Below, piece after piece: positions 1 through 8,057 of a stretch of 25,459 nucleotides of DNA. The position numbers and the translations under genes were made by a program. The notes under the pieces were generated by a model. It was not told the origin of the DNA, did no database searches, and was given only the letters and a program-made list of their open reading frames with translations. The DNA lies in the NCBI GenBank assembly GCA_042218715.1, contig JBDGQU010000102.1:1-25459 (forward strand), given 5' to 3'. Positions within the stretch are counted from its first letter, which is position 1; each line of letters opens with the position of its first letter. The stretch comes from JAGXLP01 sp042218715 (GTDB lineage Bacteria; Bipolaricaulota; Bipolaricaulia; M55B111).

Positions 1-6
1 ATTATA

Positions 7-30
7 AGTTGGTCTCAGGAGAGAGAATCG
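7..30 (+). repeat. Family C direct repeat, copy C1
   Basis: A 24-base block containing TTGGTCTCAGGAGAGA recurs at 20951-20974 with a single mismatch. Similarity fades over the next 12 bases. C1 lies about 130 bases upstream of the thioredoxin-CcdA gene, and C2 lies about 107 bases upstream of gltX, both on the coding strand. A regulatory block or the end of a mobile element are both possible. Confidence 0.6.
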
Positions 31-160
31 CATGACTTAGGAACCAATATTATTGAATTGGAATCCCAGAAGCGATATTTTTTATGACAACCGGTTAATT
101 AATTCCAGAAATTACGGACGGTTTTTGATAACGTAATAAGGGTAGAGGAGGATAACTTAG

Positions 161-1450
161 ATGACTGGCAGGAGGACGAATATCGTCGCTATTCTACTCC
201 CACTGGCACTGATAACTTTATTTGCTTTTCACGCCGGGGGGCAAGGAAACAAAACGGTCCTCTACTTTTTCAAATCGAAAGGCTGTCCTTACTGCGCAAA
301 AGAGGAGCCCTTCCTTGAGGAACTCGAGAAAAAATACCCCACATTGAAAGTCGTCGAGAAAGAAATTTCGACAAGCAACGAGAACGTAAAGTTATTAAAA
401 AACATGGGTGAGGAATACGGGAAGGAAATAAGAGGTGTACCCGCTACTTTTCTCGGTGAAGACGTTTGGGTTGGTTTTACGAAGAAAATCGGAAGCCAGA
501 TAGAGAAAAAAGTAGAATACTGTGTCGAGAATAGATGCATAAATCCCCTGGTGAAATTAAAGGGCGAGGGGTATACCTCAGAAACCGCCGAAAACAAGAA
601 AAAAGAAACCATAAAGGTGCCTTTCTTCGGGACAGTCGACCTCTCTTCTTTGTCCACCTTCATGTCGACAGCCCTAATTGCCTTTGTCGACGGGTTCAAT
701 CCCTGCTCCCTGTGGGTGCTCACTTTCTTGCTTGGATTATTGATCTACACGAAATCCAGAAAGAAAATCATAGTCGTCGGGTTAACTTTTCTAGCGGTCA
801 CAGCTACCGCCTACGGGTTGTTTATTCTGGGACTATTTAGCGCCTTCCAGTACATAGGTCAATTACTCTGGATCCGAATCCTGGTCGCGGTCATTGCCTT
901 TTCCTTCGGACTGGTAAACGTCAAAGATTACTTCTGGTTCAAAGAAGGAATTTCATTTACCATTCCCGAGAGGCTCAAGCCTCGTATTGCCGATAAATTT
1001 CGAAATTTGACTCAGAAAAGCCATTCCCTCCCGGCTCTCGTGGGAGCAACGCTCCTAATAGCCCTTGGAATTACACTTGCTGAACTTCCCTGCACGGCGG
1101 GCTTTCCAGTAGTCTGGACGGGAATACTCAATGCCCAGAATGTATCGAGATCAACTTTCGCGATTCTATTTGTCATCTATATGGTTATTTATTTGCTGGA
1201 CGAACTACTGGTATTTGGTACGGTAAGCATAACTCTACAATCGAGCAAGCTCCAGGAAGAGCACGGTAGAACACTCAAGCTAATCGGGGGCGCATTAATG
1301 TTGACACTGGCAGTTAGCTTCCTGGTAGCTCCTGAGCTGATGACCACACTAATGGGCTCATTGAAGGTATTCGGAGCAGCAATTATTGGCTCACTCGCCC
1401 TGGTTTTACTCCGGAAGTTTATTTTGCCCCGTATGGAGATAGAAGATTAA
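161..1450 (+). CDS. Thioredoxin/glutaredoxin-fold domain fused to a CcdA/DsbD-type membrane electron carrier
   Basis: This 429-residue protein probably passes reducing equivalents across the membrane to thiols outside the cytoplasm. Residues 7-25 form a signal anchor. Residues 32-125 look like a thioredoxin fold, with the redox motif CPYC at 42-45 and a cis-Pro loop GVPATF at 92-97. From about 165 to the end there are some six to seven hydrophobic helices. Two of them carry membrane cysteines: FNPCS (Cys182) and LPCTAGFP (Cys311). This is the Cys pair expected of CcdA/DsbD transmembrane domains. Two more cysteines, Cys121 and Cys126, lie just after the thioredoxin domain. The ATG has a strong site AGGAGGAT at 145-152. 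The gene converges on sufU with only 14 bases between the stops. The family is clear; the partner (cytochrome c maturation, disulfide isomerisation or peroxide defence) is not. Confidence 0.88.
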   Translation: MTGRRTNIVAILLPLALITLFAFHAGGQGNKTVLYFFKSKGCPYCAKEEPFLEELEKKYPTLKVVEKEISTSNENVKLLKNMGEEYGKEIRGVPATFLGEDVWVGFTKKIGSQIEKKVEYCVENRCINPLVKLKGEGYTSETAENKKKETIKVPFFGTVDLSSLSTFMSTALIAFVDGFNPCSLWVLTFLLGLLIYTKSRKKIIVVGLTFLAVTATAYGLFILGLFSAFQYIGQLLWIRILVAVIAFSFGLVNVKDYFWFKEGISFTIPERLKPRIADKFRNLTQKSHSLPALVGATLLIALGITLAELPCTAGFPVVWTGILNAQNVSRSTFAILFVIYMVIYLLDELLVFGTVSITLQSSKLQEEHGRTLKLIGGALMLTLAVSFLVAPELMTTLMGSLKVFGAAIIGSLALVLLRKFILPRMEIED

Positions 1451-1464
1451 GCTCGAGCCCCTCA

Positions 1465-1830
1465 CTAGGACAGAGCTCTTTTTAAAGCATCTAACGGTAA
1501 AGCAACGCATTCCTCTCTCATCTTTCCCGGGTTTCCCATGTTATCTATCAGATCTTCCAGAGTCAGTTCCGTGGCTTCGTCGATGGTTAGGCCCCGGATC
1601 ATTTGCGTCAGTATTGAAGCGGCGCCGACGCTAAGCACGCACCCCTGGCCGTGGAATTTTACGTCGCTAATTTCGTCGCCTCGAAGTTTAAGCTGTAGCG
1701 TTATTCGGTCACCACAATTTGGATTCTCCTCTGTTTCGCTGCAATCGGGATCCTGAAGTTTACCCTCGTTATGGGGGTTTTGATAGTGCTTCAATACGCT
1801 TTGGTTGTATATGCTCGGTTTATCCTTCAA
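1465..1830 (-). CDS. sufU: Fe-S cluster scaffold protein, SufU/IscU family
   Basis: This 121-residue protein should receive sulfur from the adjacent SufS in Fe-S cluster assembly. It has the three conserved cysteines of the U-type scaffold: ENPNCGD (Cys39, with Asp41), GQGCVLS (Cys64) and REECVALP (Cys108). The segment between the second and third cysteines lacks the roughly 20-residue insertion of Bacillus-type SufU, so its length is nearer to IscU or the NifU N-terminal domain. Start: I prefer TTG at 1830, with GGGTGG five bases before it, because the protein then begins just ahead of the family's first helix (IYNQSVLKHYQNP). GTG at 1839 or 1836 is possible. TTG at 1884 would add 18 residues unlike the family. 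The gene overlaps the end of sufS by 11 bases, so the two are translationally coupled. Confidence 0.88.
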   Translation of the reverse strand: MKDKPSIYNQSVLKHYQNPHNEGKLQDPDCSETEENPNCGDRITLQLKLRGDEISDVKFHGQGCVLSVGAASILTQMIRGLTIDEATELTLEDLIDNMGNPGKMREECVALPLDALKRALS

Positions 1831-3049
1831 TTTCACCACCCAGGATTTTTTTCGCCTTTTTAAGGGCGTCAATAAACCTATCAATTTCCTCGGAGGCGGT
1901 GTAGACGTAAAAACTCGCCCGAGCCGAAGAGCTCAGTTCCATGACTTCGTGAAGCGGCTGTGCGCAATGAAGACCCGCCCTTATTGCTATATTATCGAAC
2001 GAATCCAGTGCCGTTGAAAGGTCATGCGGGTGAATTCCCTCCACGTTAAACGAAACCAATCCACCTCTGGGTTCACCTTCTTCAGGTCCGTATACCTCTA
2101 CGTAAGGAATTTTTGATAGTTCGCTCATCGCTTTCGAAGTAAGCGCGTCAAGATGCGCTTCTATGTTCGAGAGTTTCAGGTCCTCCAAATAGTCCAGTGC
2201 GGCTTTGAAAGCAATTATCTCAGCAATCGGAGGAGTTCCCGGTTCAAACTTCCGGGGTAACTCGTTCCACTTAACCTCCGTCCGGGTAACGTTCAGAACC
2301 ATTTCTCCTCCTCCAAACGGAGGAGGCATTCTCCGGAGTAAATCTTCTTTACCGTACAATACCCCCAGACCGGTCGGACCGAGCATCTTGTGAGCGGAGA
2401 AAGTCAAGAAATCGACGTCGTATTCCGAAACGTCAAACCGCCTGTGGGGTAGCCACTGCGCTCCGTCCACAACGACCAGGGCGTCCTTCTCGTGAGCGAG
2501 ACCGGTCAGCTTTTTTATCGGGTTAACAGTTCCCACGACGTTCGAAATACCGGGGAAGGCTACTGCCACCGTATCCGAGCTAAGCTTTTTCCTGTAATCT
2601 CTCATGTCCAGAGTACCCTCTTTGGTCACTTTTACGTAGTCCAGTTGAAGCTTTTCAGAATCCTCAACCATAATTTTCCAGGGCAGGATATTACTGTGGT
2701 GATCCATTTCCGTTACTAGTATGTTCCCTTCTTCCTCTTGCCAACGGTGGAGTGAATAAGCAAGTATATTTATTCCCTGGGTGCAGTTTCCGGTAAAAAT
2801 AATTTCCCTGGAGGAATTCGCTCCGATAAAATTTGCAACCCTGGTCCGCGAGCTTTCAAATTTCTCGGTTGCCTCGTCTGCCAGGTTATATATACCCCTG
2901 TGGACGCTCGTCCCGAGTTTTTCGTAGTATTCCCTTAGACCCCGAACAACGGGGTCGGGGGTAAGAGTAGTAGCTGCATTATCCAGATAGATTACTTCCC
3001 GGTTCCTAAGCACCGGAAAATCCTTTTTAATAGATTCTACACTAAACAT
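1820..3049 (-). CDS. sufS: Cysteine desulfurase, SufS type (PLP-dependent, class V fold)
   Basis: This enzyme removes sulfur from L-cysteine as a persulfide, giving alanine, and hands the sulfur to SufU. At 409 residues it has the usual length of group II desulfurases. Visible landmarks are YLDNAATT near the start, the cofactor-binding Asp in VVVDGAQ (192-198), the PLP lysine in TFSAHK (Lys221), and the active-site cysteine in RAGLHC (Cys362) followed by the short RASF segment. The conserved RAGLHCAQPLH context matches SufS rather than IscS/NifS. No sufB, sufC or sufD is next to it, so the scaffold complex must be elsewhere. The ATG at 3049 has no clear Shine-Dalgarno sequence. Confidence 0.95.
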   Translation of the reverse strand: MFSVESIKKDFPVLRNREVIYLDNAATTLTPDPVVRGLREYYEKLGTSVHRGIYNLADEATEKFESSRTRVANFIGANSSREIIFTGNCTQGINILAYSLHRWQEEEGNILVTEMDHHSNILPWKIMVEDSEKLQLDYVKVTKEGTLDMRDYRKKLSSDTVAVAFPGISNVVGTVNPIKKLTGLAHEKDALVVVDGAQWLPHRRFDVSEYDVDFLTFSAHKMLGPTGLGVLYGKEDLLRRMPPPFGGGEMVLNVTRTEVKWNELPRKFEPGTPPIAEIIAFKAALDYLEDLKLSNIEAHLDALTSKAMSELSKIPYVEVYGPEEGEPRGGLVSFNVEGIHPHDLSTALDSFDNIAIRAGLHCAQPLHEVMELSSSARASFYVYTASEEIDRFIDALKKAKKILGGEIEG

Positions 3050-3122
3050 ATTAACTCAGTAGAGCAATTCTCTCCCTGAAACTAATTTCTACACCAGAAT
3101 ACGAAAATATTCACCCTATTGG

Positions 3123-3239
3123 ACTCAGTTTTTTCCACAATCGTAGTTAATATTTAGGCTGTTATTCCCCCTCCCCCGCTTGCCTGGCAACTAATCTAAC
3201 CTTAAAAAGCTGAAAATACACGAAATACCTGGAGTCTTC
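3123..3239. mobile_element. Family A element, copy A1 (left arm only, truncated)
   Basis: The segment starts with ACTCAGTTTTTTCCAC (a variant of the family terminal repeat) and continues with the family arm, including GTAGTTAATATTTAGGCTG and GCTTGCCTGGCAACTAAT, then CTTAAAAA. The right arm and right terminal repeat are missing, and the remnant ends at the stop codon of the ZIP gene. It lies between the 3' end of the ZIP gene and the 5' end of sufS. See copies at 14549, 22563 and 25105. Confidence 0.7.
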
Positions 3240-4052
3240 TTAACCCAGGGCCACGTCAAGGATCATCATTACCGTAAACCCGACCATCGCACCCATGGTA
3301 GCTATGTCTGCATTGCCCTCTACCTGTGCTTCGGGTATCAACTCTTCCACTACGACGAATATCATAGCTCCAGCGGCAAAAGCCAGCGCGTAAGGCAACA
3401 TCGGCCTCACCACTATAACGGCTATTGCCCCCAGAAAGCCCGACACAGGCTCGACTACACCGGAAAGTTGACCGTACCAGAAACTACGACGCCGAGAAAA
3501 CCCTTCTCTTCGGAGGGGGACTGACACCGAAGTTCCTTCCGGAAAATTCTGAATACCAATGCCCAGGGCAAGAGCCGCGGCACCGCCGAAAGTGGCAGTT
3601 GGAATGTCGGCCGCCAGCGAACCAAAGGCGACACCCACCGCCAGTCCTTCCGGAATATTGTGGAGGGTTATAGCCAGAATCAGCAGCACGCTCCTCCGCA
3701 AACTCGTACTGACCCCCTCCGCTTCCTCCTCCGGAAAACCAATGTGAAGGTGGGGTAGGTACCTATCAACGACTCTAAGAAATAGTCCCCCGAGCAGAAA
3801 CCCACATGCCGCAGGGACATAAGCAGGAACTTTCAAATCAGCCGCCATATCGATCGCGGGAGCGAGAAGCGACCAGTAACTGGCGGCAATCATAACCCCT
3901 GCCGCGAACCCGAGCATAAAATCAAGGACCTTCCGATTTACAGTTCTAAAGAAAAAAACCAACCCGGCTCCCGCGGCGGTCAGAAACCAGGTAAACCCGG
4001 TAGCAATTAAAGCTTGATAAACCGGCCTAATTGCTTTAAACCACTCCAGCAC
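3240..4052 (-). CDS. ZIP-family divalent metal transporter
   Basis: This 270-residue membrane protein is probably a zinc, iron or manganese importer of the bacterial ZupT/GufA-like branch. It shows about eight hydrophobic helices. The metal-binding helix pair of the family is present: HNIPEG at 131-136 in helix IV and QNFPEG at 168-173 in helix V. Further acidic sites are EP at 201-202 and EELIPE at 236-241. The cytoplasmic loop between helices III and IV (about 100-118) is short, with HLH followed by acidic residues. The start is GTG at 4052, supported by the strong site AAGGAGGT at about 4063-4070. It follows the CysQ-like gene by 90 bases with no terminator seen, so they may be co-transcribed. 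Metal specificity cannot be read from the sequence. Confidence 0.9.
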   Translation of the reverse strand: MLEWFKAIRPVYQALIATGFTWFLTAAGAGLVFFFRTVNRKVLDFMLGFAAGVMIAASYWSLLAPAIDMAADLKVPAYVPAACGFLLGGLFLRVVDRYLPHLHIGFPEEEAEGVSTSLRRSVLLILAITLHNIPEGLAVGVAFGSLAADIPTATFGGAAALALGIGIQNFPEGTSVSVPLRREGFSRRRSFWYGQLSGVVEPVSGFLGAIAVIVVRPMLPYALAFAAGAMIFVVVEELIPEAQVEGNADIATMGAMVGFTVMMILDVALG

Positions 4053-4141
4053 AGTTATATTGACCTCCTTGCCTCAGGGTACGCCAACACACCTCACCGA
4101 GGCGCGGAACTTCCCCCGGGAGTTACCTTAACTTAATCCGA

Positions 4142-4951
4142 CTAACCCCCGCCAATACTTTTTTCGAGGATTTCCACAACTTCGCTCCCCGCTGGACCCC
4201 CAATACCAACTATCCCGTTCTTCATCCTCTTTAGATCCAGGTTATATTTTAGCCTTTCTCCATTCAAATCAAATGCCTCGCCGCCGGCTTCCTCCAGAAT
4301 AATTTGCGGAGCACAACAATCCCATATTCCCAGACGATCGGTAGTATAATATACTAAATCGGCTCCTCCCTCGGCAATAGTACAGAATTTTATCCCGAGG
4401 CTCCCCATCCGGGTAATATCATCTACGCCCAGCTTTTCCGCTATCGCCTCGTCCCTGCTACTGAAGTGATTTCGGCTAGCGATCAACACGTAATCCTCCA
4501 GTTTCGCCTTCCCGGCCACCTGGATGCTCGTTTCCTCTCCTTTATCGATCAGATAAGCTCCTTCTCCCTCAGCCGCGTACCACAGTTTATCGGTGGCCGG
4601 AGCAAACACGATCCCCATTGTTGGTCTGCCCTCGACCAACAAGCCAACCATTATTGAAAACTCCCCTGTCTTATCGATAAAATCCTGAGTTCCGTCGAGA
4701 GGGTCCACGATCCAGTACCGGTCATCGCTATTACCGGGAATCAACCCTGCTTCCTCGGCAATTATCCCGGGATCAGTATCCCTCAAGCCGTCAATTAAAA
4801 TCTCTTCCGAAGCAATGTCCGCCTCTGTCACTGGGCTATCGTCTTTTTTTGCCTCAATAGAATAATCGCTTTCGTAGTATTTCAACGTTTTTGAGCCCGC
4901 TCGCCTGGTGAGATTTATTATTTTTTCGATATAATCACTTTCTTTTAGCAA
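4142..4951 (-). CDS. cysQ: CysQ-like 3'(2'),5'-bisphosphate nucleotidase / inositol monophosphatase superfamily
   Basis: This is a soluble Mg2+-dependent, Li+-sensitive type phosphatase that probably hydrolyses PAP/PAPS (recycling in sulfur metabolism) or an inositol phosphate. The metal-binding motifs are DSPVTEAD (37-44), the EE pair at 65-66, DPLDGTQDF (82-90) and WD at 209-210. The segment GSLGIKFC with AEGGADL resembles CysQ more than inositol monophosphatase. The start is set at TTG 4951 because GGGGAGGAG precedes it by seven bases and the protein then begins as in the family (269 residues). The ATG at 4990 has no ribosome binding site. It is divergent from the NifX-like operon. Substrate is inferred, not shown. 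Confidence 0.82.
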   Translation of the reverse strand: MLKESDYIEKIINLTRRAGSKTLKYYESDYSIEAKKDDSPVTEADIASEEILIDGLRDTDPGIIAEEAGLIPGNSDDRYWIVDPLDGTQDFIDKTGEFSIMVGLLVEGRPTMGIVFAPATDKLWYAAEGEGAYLIDKGEETSIQVAGKAKLEDYVLIASRNHFSSRDEAIAEKLGVDDITRMGSLGIKFCTIAEGGADLVYYTTDRLGIWDCCAPQIILEEAGGEAFDLNGERLKYNLDLKRMKNGIVGIGGPAGSEVVEILEKSIGGG

Positions 4952-5009
4952 ACTCCAACTCCTCCCCTTGGTTATCCCGTCGTTATACATTGTCCGCTAA
5001 CGATAAAAG

Positions 5010-5036
5010 ATTATATTGCCCAGCCCGCCAATACAA
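5010..5036 (-). promoter_or_regulatory. Possible promoter of the cysQ-like gene
   Basis: On the minus strand a perfect TATAAT box (plus-strand 5010-5015) lies about 60 bases upstream of the TTG start. A weak -35 match, TTGTAT (5031-5036), is 15 bases further up. The -10 box is convincing by itself; the short spacer makes the whole uncertain. Confidence 0.35.
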
Positions 5037-5122
5037 CCACCAAACCAGCTTCATACGATTCGGGAGGCCAATTTTCGCGCTTCCGAAGTTCGATCGAGAG
5101 GATTAAATGCTAGTAGTTAATG

Positions 5123-5151
5123 TTGATATAGCCAATTTCAGCAGACATAAT
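5123..5151 (+). promoter_or_regulatory. Sigma70-type promoter of the NifX-like / oxidoreductase / aminotransferase operon
   Basis: TTGATA (5123-5128), a 17-base spacer, and CATAAT (5146-5151) each match consensus at five of six positions. Transcription would start near 5158, ahead of the ribosome binding site at 5170-5179. This placement excludes any translation start upstream of 5158. Confidence 0.65.
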
Positions 5152-5181
5152 CTTATCGGCGATCTAACCAGAGGAGGGACA

Positions 5182-5586
5182 ATGAAACCAATTGTAGCTT
5201 GCGGCACAACAGAAGGCGAAAATTTATTTGAACGGGCCTTTGGAGATGCACCGTATTTTCATCTTTACGAAATAAACGTAGAAGGGTTTGAATTTATCGA
5301 AGAAATAGAAAATATCTATCGGGAAGAAGACGAAAACCAAGAATCCGAAAATAAACTAAAGGCCAAAAACATTTCCTCGCTCCTAAAGGCAAAATCAGCC
5401 AACGTTTTGCTTGCCCATCAGATGGGGCCATTCATTGCCAATATTAACAAGGATTTCGTCCAAATAATATCGAAGGAGAAAAAGATAGAACCAGCGCTCC
5501 AGTCGGTGAGAGAAAGACTTCACCTTGTAGAACGAGAGTGGAGAAAAGGAGAAAACCGAGAATACCTGGTATTAGAGGAGACTTAA
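5182..5586 (+). CDS. NifX/NifB C-terminal-type (dinitrogenase iron-molybdenum cofactor biosynthesis fold) protein
   Basis: This 134-residue protein resembles the small MTH1175/NifX-type domain. It has an N-terminal strand MKPIVACGTTEG, the segment RAFGDAPYFHLYEI, and a later loop HQMGPFIANI in the position of the family's GGIGP turn. Family members bind iron-sulfur or iron-molybdenum clusters or are orphans in many anaerobes. No nitrogenase gene is near, so a role in nitrogen fixation is not supported. The start ATG at 5182 has AGAGGAGGG at 5170-5179. An in-frame upstream start at 5107 would precede the likely transcription start. It is followed after 20 bases by an FAD oxidoreductase, which suggests a redox or cluster-handling role. 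The C-terminal third is Glu/Lys-rich and helical. Confidence 0.7.
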   Translation: MKPIVACGTTEGENLFERAFGDAPYFHLYEINVEGFEFIEEIENIYREEDENQESENKLKAKNISSLLKAKSANVLLAHQMGPFIANINKDFVQIISKEKKIEPALQSVRERLHLVEREWRKGENREYLVLEET

Positions 5587-5606
5587 CCGAAACTCGGGAG
5601 GAGTAG

Positions 5607-6794
5607 TTGACCAAGACTTTAATTATAGGAAACGGTGTTGCCGGTGATTCGGCGGCGAGGATAGTTTCCCGTAAGCGCGAAGATCGGGAGATAAAAATCT
5701 TCACCGGGGAAAAATATCCCTTTTATCAGCGCACCAGGTTAGGAGAAGTACTCAGTGGTGATACAACCGCTGAAGACTTAATTTTACACGATACAGGGTG
5801 GTACAGAAATCACGATATAGATTTACACCTTGAGACCTGGGTCAAGAAAATTTCACCGGACAAAAAGTTCGTAAAAACGAAAACCGGGAACAAGTATTCC
5901 TACGACAAGCTATTACTTGCACCCGGAGCCAAGCCCGCTATACCACCAATCGAAGGCCTGGACAAAGAGAATGTTTTTGCCCTTCGAACGCTTAATGACG
6001 TTCAGAAAATAGTTTCTCGGTTGTCGGAAGTGGAAGAAGCATTGGTCATTGGGGGCGGTCTTCTCGGACTGGAATCCGCCTATGCGCTTAATAAACGTGG
6101 TCTAACCGTAAAAGTCGTAGAAGCTCTGCCACTAATTATGGGGAAACAACTTGACAAGGTAGGTTCTCGGTACGTTAAATCCAGGCTGGAAGACACCGGG
6201 ATTGAGTTCAAACTCGAAACAAAAGTAAAAAAACTCGCAGGAGAGGACTCAATTTCCTCCGCCGTTCTCAGTAGCGGGGAGTCAATCGCAACCGATCTTG
6301 CAATTATTTCCGCCGGGATAACTCCAAGAACTAAATTGGCCGAATCAGCTGGCCTTGAAACTTCGCGAGGAATACTTGTGGACAAACATCTCAGAACGTC
6401 CCGGCCCGAAATCTTTGCCGCGGGCGATGCAATAGAACTAGGTGGTAACTGCTACGGGATATGGCCACCGGCACTGGAGCAAGGAAAAATAGCCGGCAAC
6501 AACCTAATTGGCGAGGAAGAAGAATACAACGGAAGCCTCAGCTATTACAAGCTTAAGGTAGCTAACATAGATTTGATCTCCGCGGGTAACCGGGACAAGT
6601 CAAGGGCCGACAAAGTCCTGGCGCAGGAAGATGAAACCAACCAAACGTACAAGAAATTCTTTTTGAACGAAAGCAATGAACTAATAGGGGCAATATTGGT
6701 GGGAGATAAGGCCTGTTATCCGATCGTACTAAACGGATTGCGAAATAGGGCCGATTTCGACGAGATAAACGACAACAACCGATTAATGGACTGA
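5607..6794 (+). CDS. FAD/NAD(P)-dependent pyridine nucleotide-disulfide family oxidoreductase (rubredoxin reductase/NirB N-terminal type)
   Basis: This 395-residue flavoprotein should move electrons between NAD(P)H and a small redox partner. The FAD-binding motif GNGVAGDSAA is at 8-17, the NAD(P)-binding motif GGGLLGLESA at 149-158, and the second FAD contact FAAGDA at 270-275. There is no CxxxxC redox pair in the FAD domain and no CoA-disulfide-reductase cysteine near residue 40. This leaves the rubredoxin/nitrite reductase-like branch. The segment KYPFYQRTRLGEVLSGD resembles that branch. The start is TTG with GGGAGGAG at 5596-5603, a short spacing of three bases. It lies in an operon with the NifX-type protein (20-base gap) and the aminotransferase (21-base gap). 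The physiological acceptor is unknown. Confidence 0.82.
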   Translation: MTKTLIIGNGVAGDSAARIVSRKREDREIKIFTGEKYPFYQRTRLGEVLSGDTTAEDLILHDTGWYRNHDIDLHLETWVKKISPDKKFVKTKTGNKYSYDKLLLAPGAKPAIPPIEGLDKENVFALRTLNDVQKIVSRLSEVEEALVIGGGLLGLESAYALNKRGLTVKVVEALPLIMGKQLDKVGSRYVKSRLEDTGIEFKLETKVKKLAGEDSISSAVLSSGESIATDLAIISAGITPRTKLAESAGLETSRGILVDKHLRTSRPEIFAAGDAIELGGNCYGIWPPALEQGKIAGNNLIGEEEEYNGSLSYYKLKVANIDLISAGNRDKSRADKVLAQEDETNQTYKKFFLNESNELIGAILVGDKACYPIVLNGLRNRADFDEINDNNRLMD

Positions 6795-6815
6795 CGGATT
6801 CATAAAGGTGATACA

Positions 6816-8030
6816 ATGAATTCTCGAAAAAAAATATCGAGGAGAGCCCGTGGTTTCCCGGAATCTCCAATAAGAAAATTGAATCCTCTGGCGGACCGAG
6901 CAAAAGCCGAGGGTGCGAAAATATATCACGTAAATATCGGCCAGCCCGACATAGCTACGCCAAAACAGTTCATGGACGGTATCAGAGAGGCCAATCTAGA
7001 CGTTCTCAGTTACAGCCCTTCCAGGGGCATCAAGAGGGTACTCGAGAGCCTGGTCGATTATTATAACGATCAGGGAATTAGCATAAACGAGGAAGAATTA
7101 ATGATCACAACCGGGGGAAGTGAGGCAGGGCTATTCGCTTTTTATACTGTTCTCGAGCCGGGATCGGAAGTTCTAATTCCCGAACCCTTTTATACCAACT
7201 ACAGGGGTTTTGCCAGAATGGTCGGGGTTGAGGTAAAACCTATACCCACCAAGCGCGAGAACAACTTTGCTCTCCCCGACAAAGAAAGCATAGAAGATTT
7301 GATTAACGAGAAGACGGGAGCTTTACTGTTAACCAATCCGAGCAATCCCACAGGCAGGGTCTACACCGAGCGAGAAACAGAAATGGTAAGAAACCTGGCC
7401 CTGGAAAACGATTTGTTCCTCATTTCTGACGAAGTCTACCGGGAGTTTACCTATGGAACAACGAGACCAGTCAGTGCACTAAACCTGGAGGGAATAGAGG
7501 ACCGGGTAGTAATGATCGATAGTATATCCAAAAGACTCAGTAGTTGCGGTGCGAGGATAGGGACAATTGCCAGCAAGAACGAGAACGTCATGAAAGCAGC
7601 GCTCAAACTTGGCCAATCCAGGCTATCGCCCCCAACTATGGGTCAACTGGGACTGGTCAATTTCCTCACTTCTTCTAGTTATCCTTCCGAGATAGACGAG
7701 ATGATAGATCGCTACGAGAAACGCAGGGATACGCTATTAGAAGAGCTCAATAACGTCGAGGGATTAAGTTTCAGTAAACCCGACGGGGCTTTCTACATCA
7801 TGGTGGAGTTACCCGTGGAAAACGCCGAATCCTTCGTTCGATGGATGTTGACAGACTTTAGAGACGAAGGGGAGACCGTAATGATGGCCCCCGGAGAGGG
7901 ATTCTACAATACACCCGGAAAGGGGAAAGACCAGGTAAGGTTAAGTTACGTCCTCAATAGAGAGGACCTAAAAAGAGCCGTTGAGTTGCTAGGTAGAGGA
8001 CTCGCCCGGTACGATAAATCCGAGAAATAG
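6816..8030 (+). CDS. PLP-dependent class I/II aminotransferase (aspartate/aromatic aminotransferase family)
   Basis: This 404-residue fold-type I transaminase probably moves the amino group of an amino acid to 2-oxoglutarate. The hallmarks are NPSNPTG (174-180), DEVY (205-208), the PLP-binding lysine in DSISK (Lys239), the phosphate-contact GARIG, and the carboxylate-binding arginine in VRLSY (Arg375). The beginning, with SPIRKLNPLADRAK and YHVNIGQPD, is typical of the I-gamma subgroup found in thermophiles and archaea. The ATG has AAAGGTGA about five to seven bases before it. It ends the operon begun at 5123. Substrate range (Asp, Ala, aromatic) cannot be told from the sequence. Confidence 0.9.
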   Translation: MNSRKKISRRARGFPESPIRKLNPLADRAKAEGAKIYHVNIGQPDIATPKQFMDGIREANLDVLSYSPSRGIKRVLESLVDYYNDQGISINEEELMITTGGSEAGLFAFYTVLEPGSEVLIPEPFYTNYRGFARMVGVEVKPIPTKRENNFALPDKESIEDLINEKTGALLLTNPSNPTGRVYTERETEMVRNLALENDLFLISDEVYREFTYGTTRPVSALNLEGIEDRVVMIDSISKRLSSCGARIGTIASKNENVMKAALKLGQSRLSPPTMGQLGLVNFLTSSSYPSEIDEMIDRYEKRRDTLLEELNNVEGLSFSKPDGAFYIMVELPVENAESFVRWMLTDFRDEGETVMMAPGEGFYNTPGKGKDQVRLSYVLNREDLKRAVELLGRGLARYDKSEK

Positions 8031-8057
8031 TACCGGTCTGTGAGATCAGCCCGGGAT

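Noticed and set aside
289..723. A 144-codon minus-strand frame in the first gene
   Set aside because: It is the antisense shadow of a clearly coding plus-strand gene with family motifs.
1450..1484. A terminator between the thioredoxin-CcdA gene and sufU (AGCTC...GAGCTCTTTTT)
   Set aside because: The stem is only 5 bp with a loop of about 20 bases, too weak to call.
1831..1884. A longer N-terminus for SufU from TTG 1884
   Set aside because: The extra residues lie within the sufS coding end, are basic and are unlike the family start.
4952..4990. ATG at 4990 as the start of the CysQ-like gene
   Set aside because: It has no ribosome binding site, whereas GGGGAGGAG sits seven bases before TTG 4951 and the family alignment begins there.
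5107..5181. A longer N-terminus for the NifX-type protein
   Set aside because: The -35/-10 boxes at 5123-5151 lie inside it, and the ATG at 5182 has a strong binding site and matches the family start.
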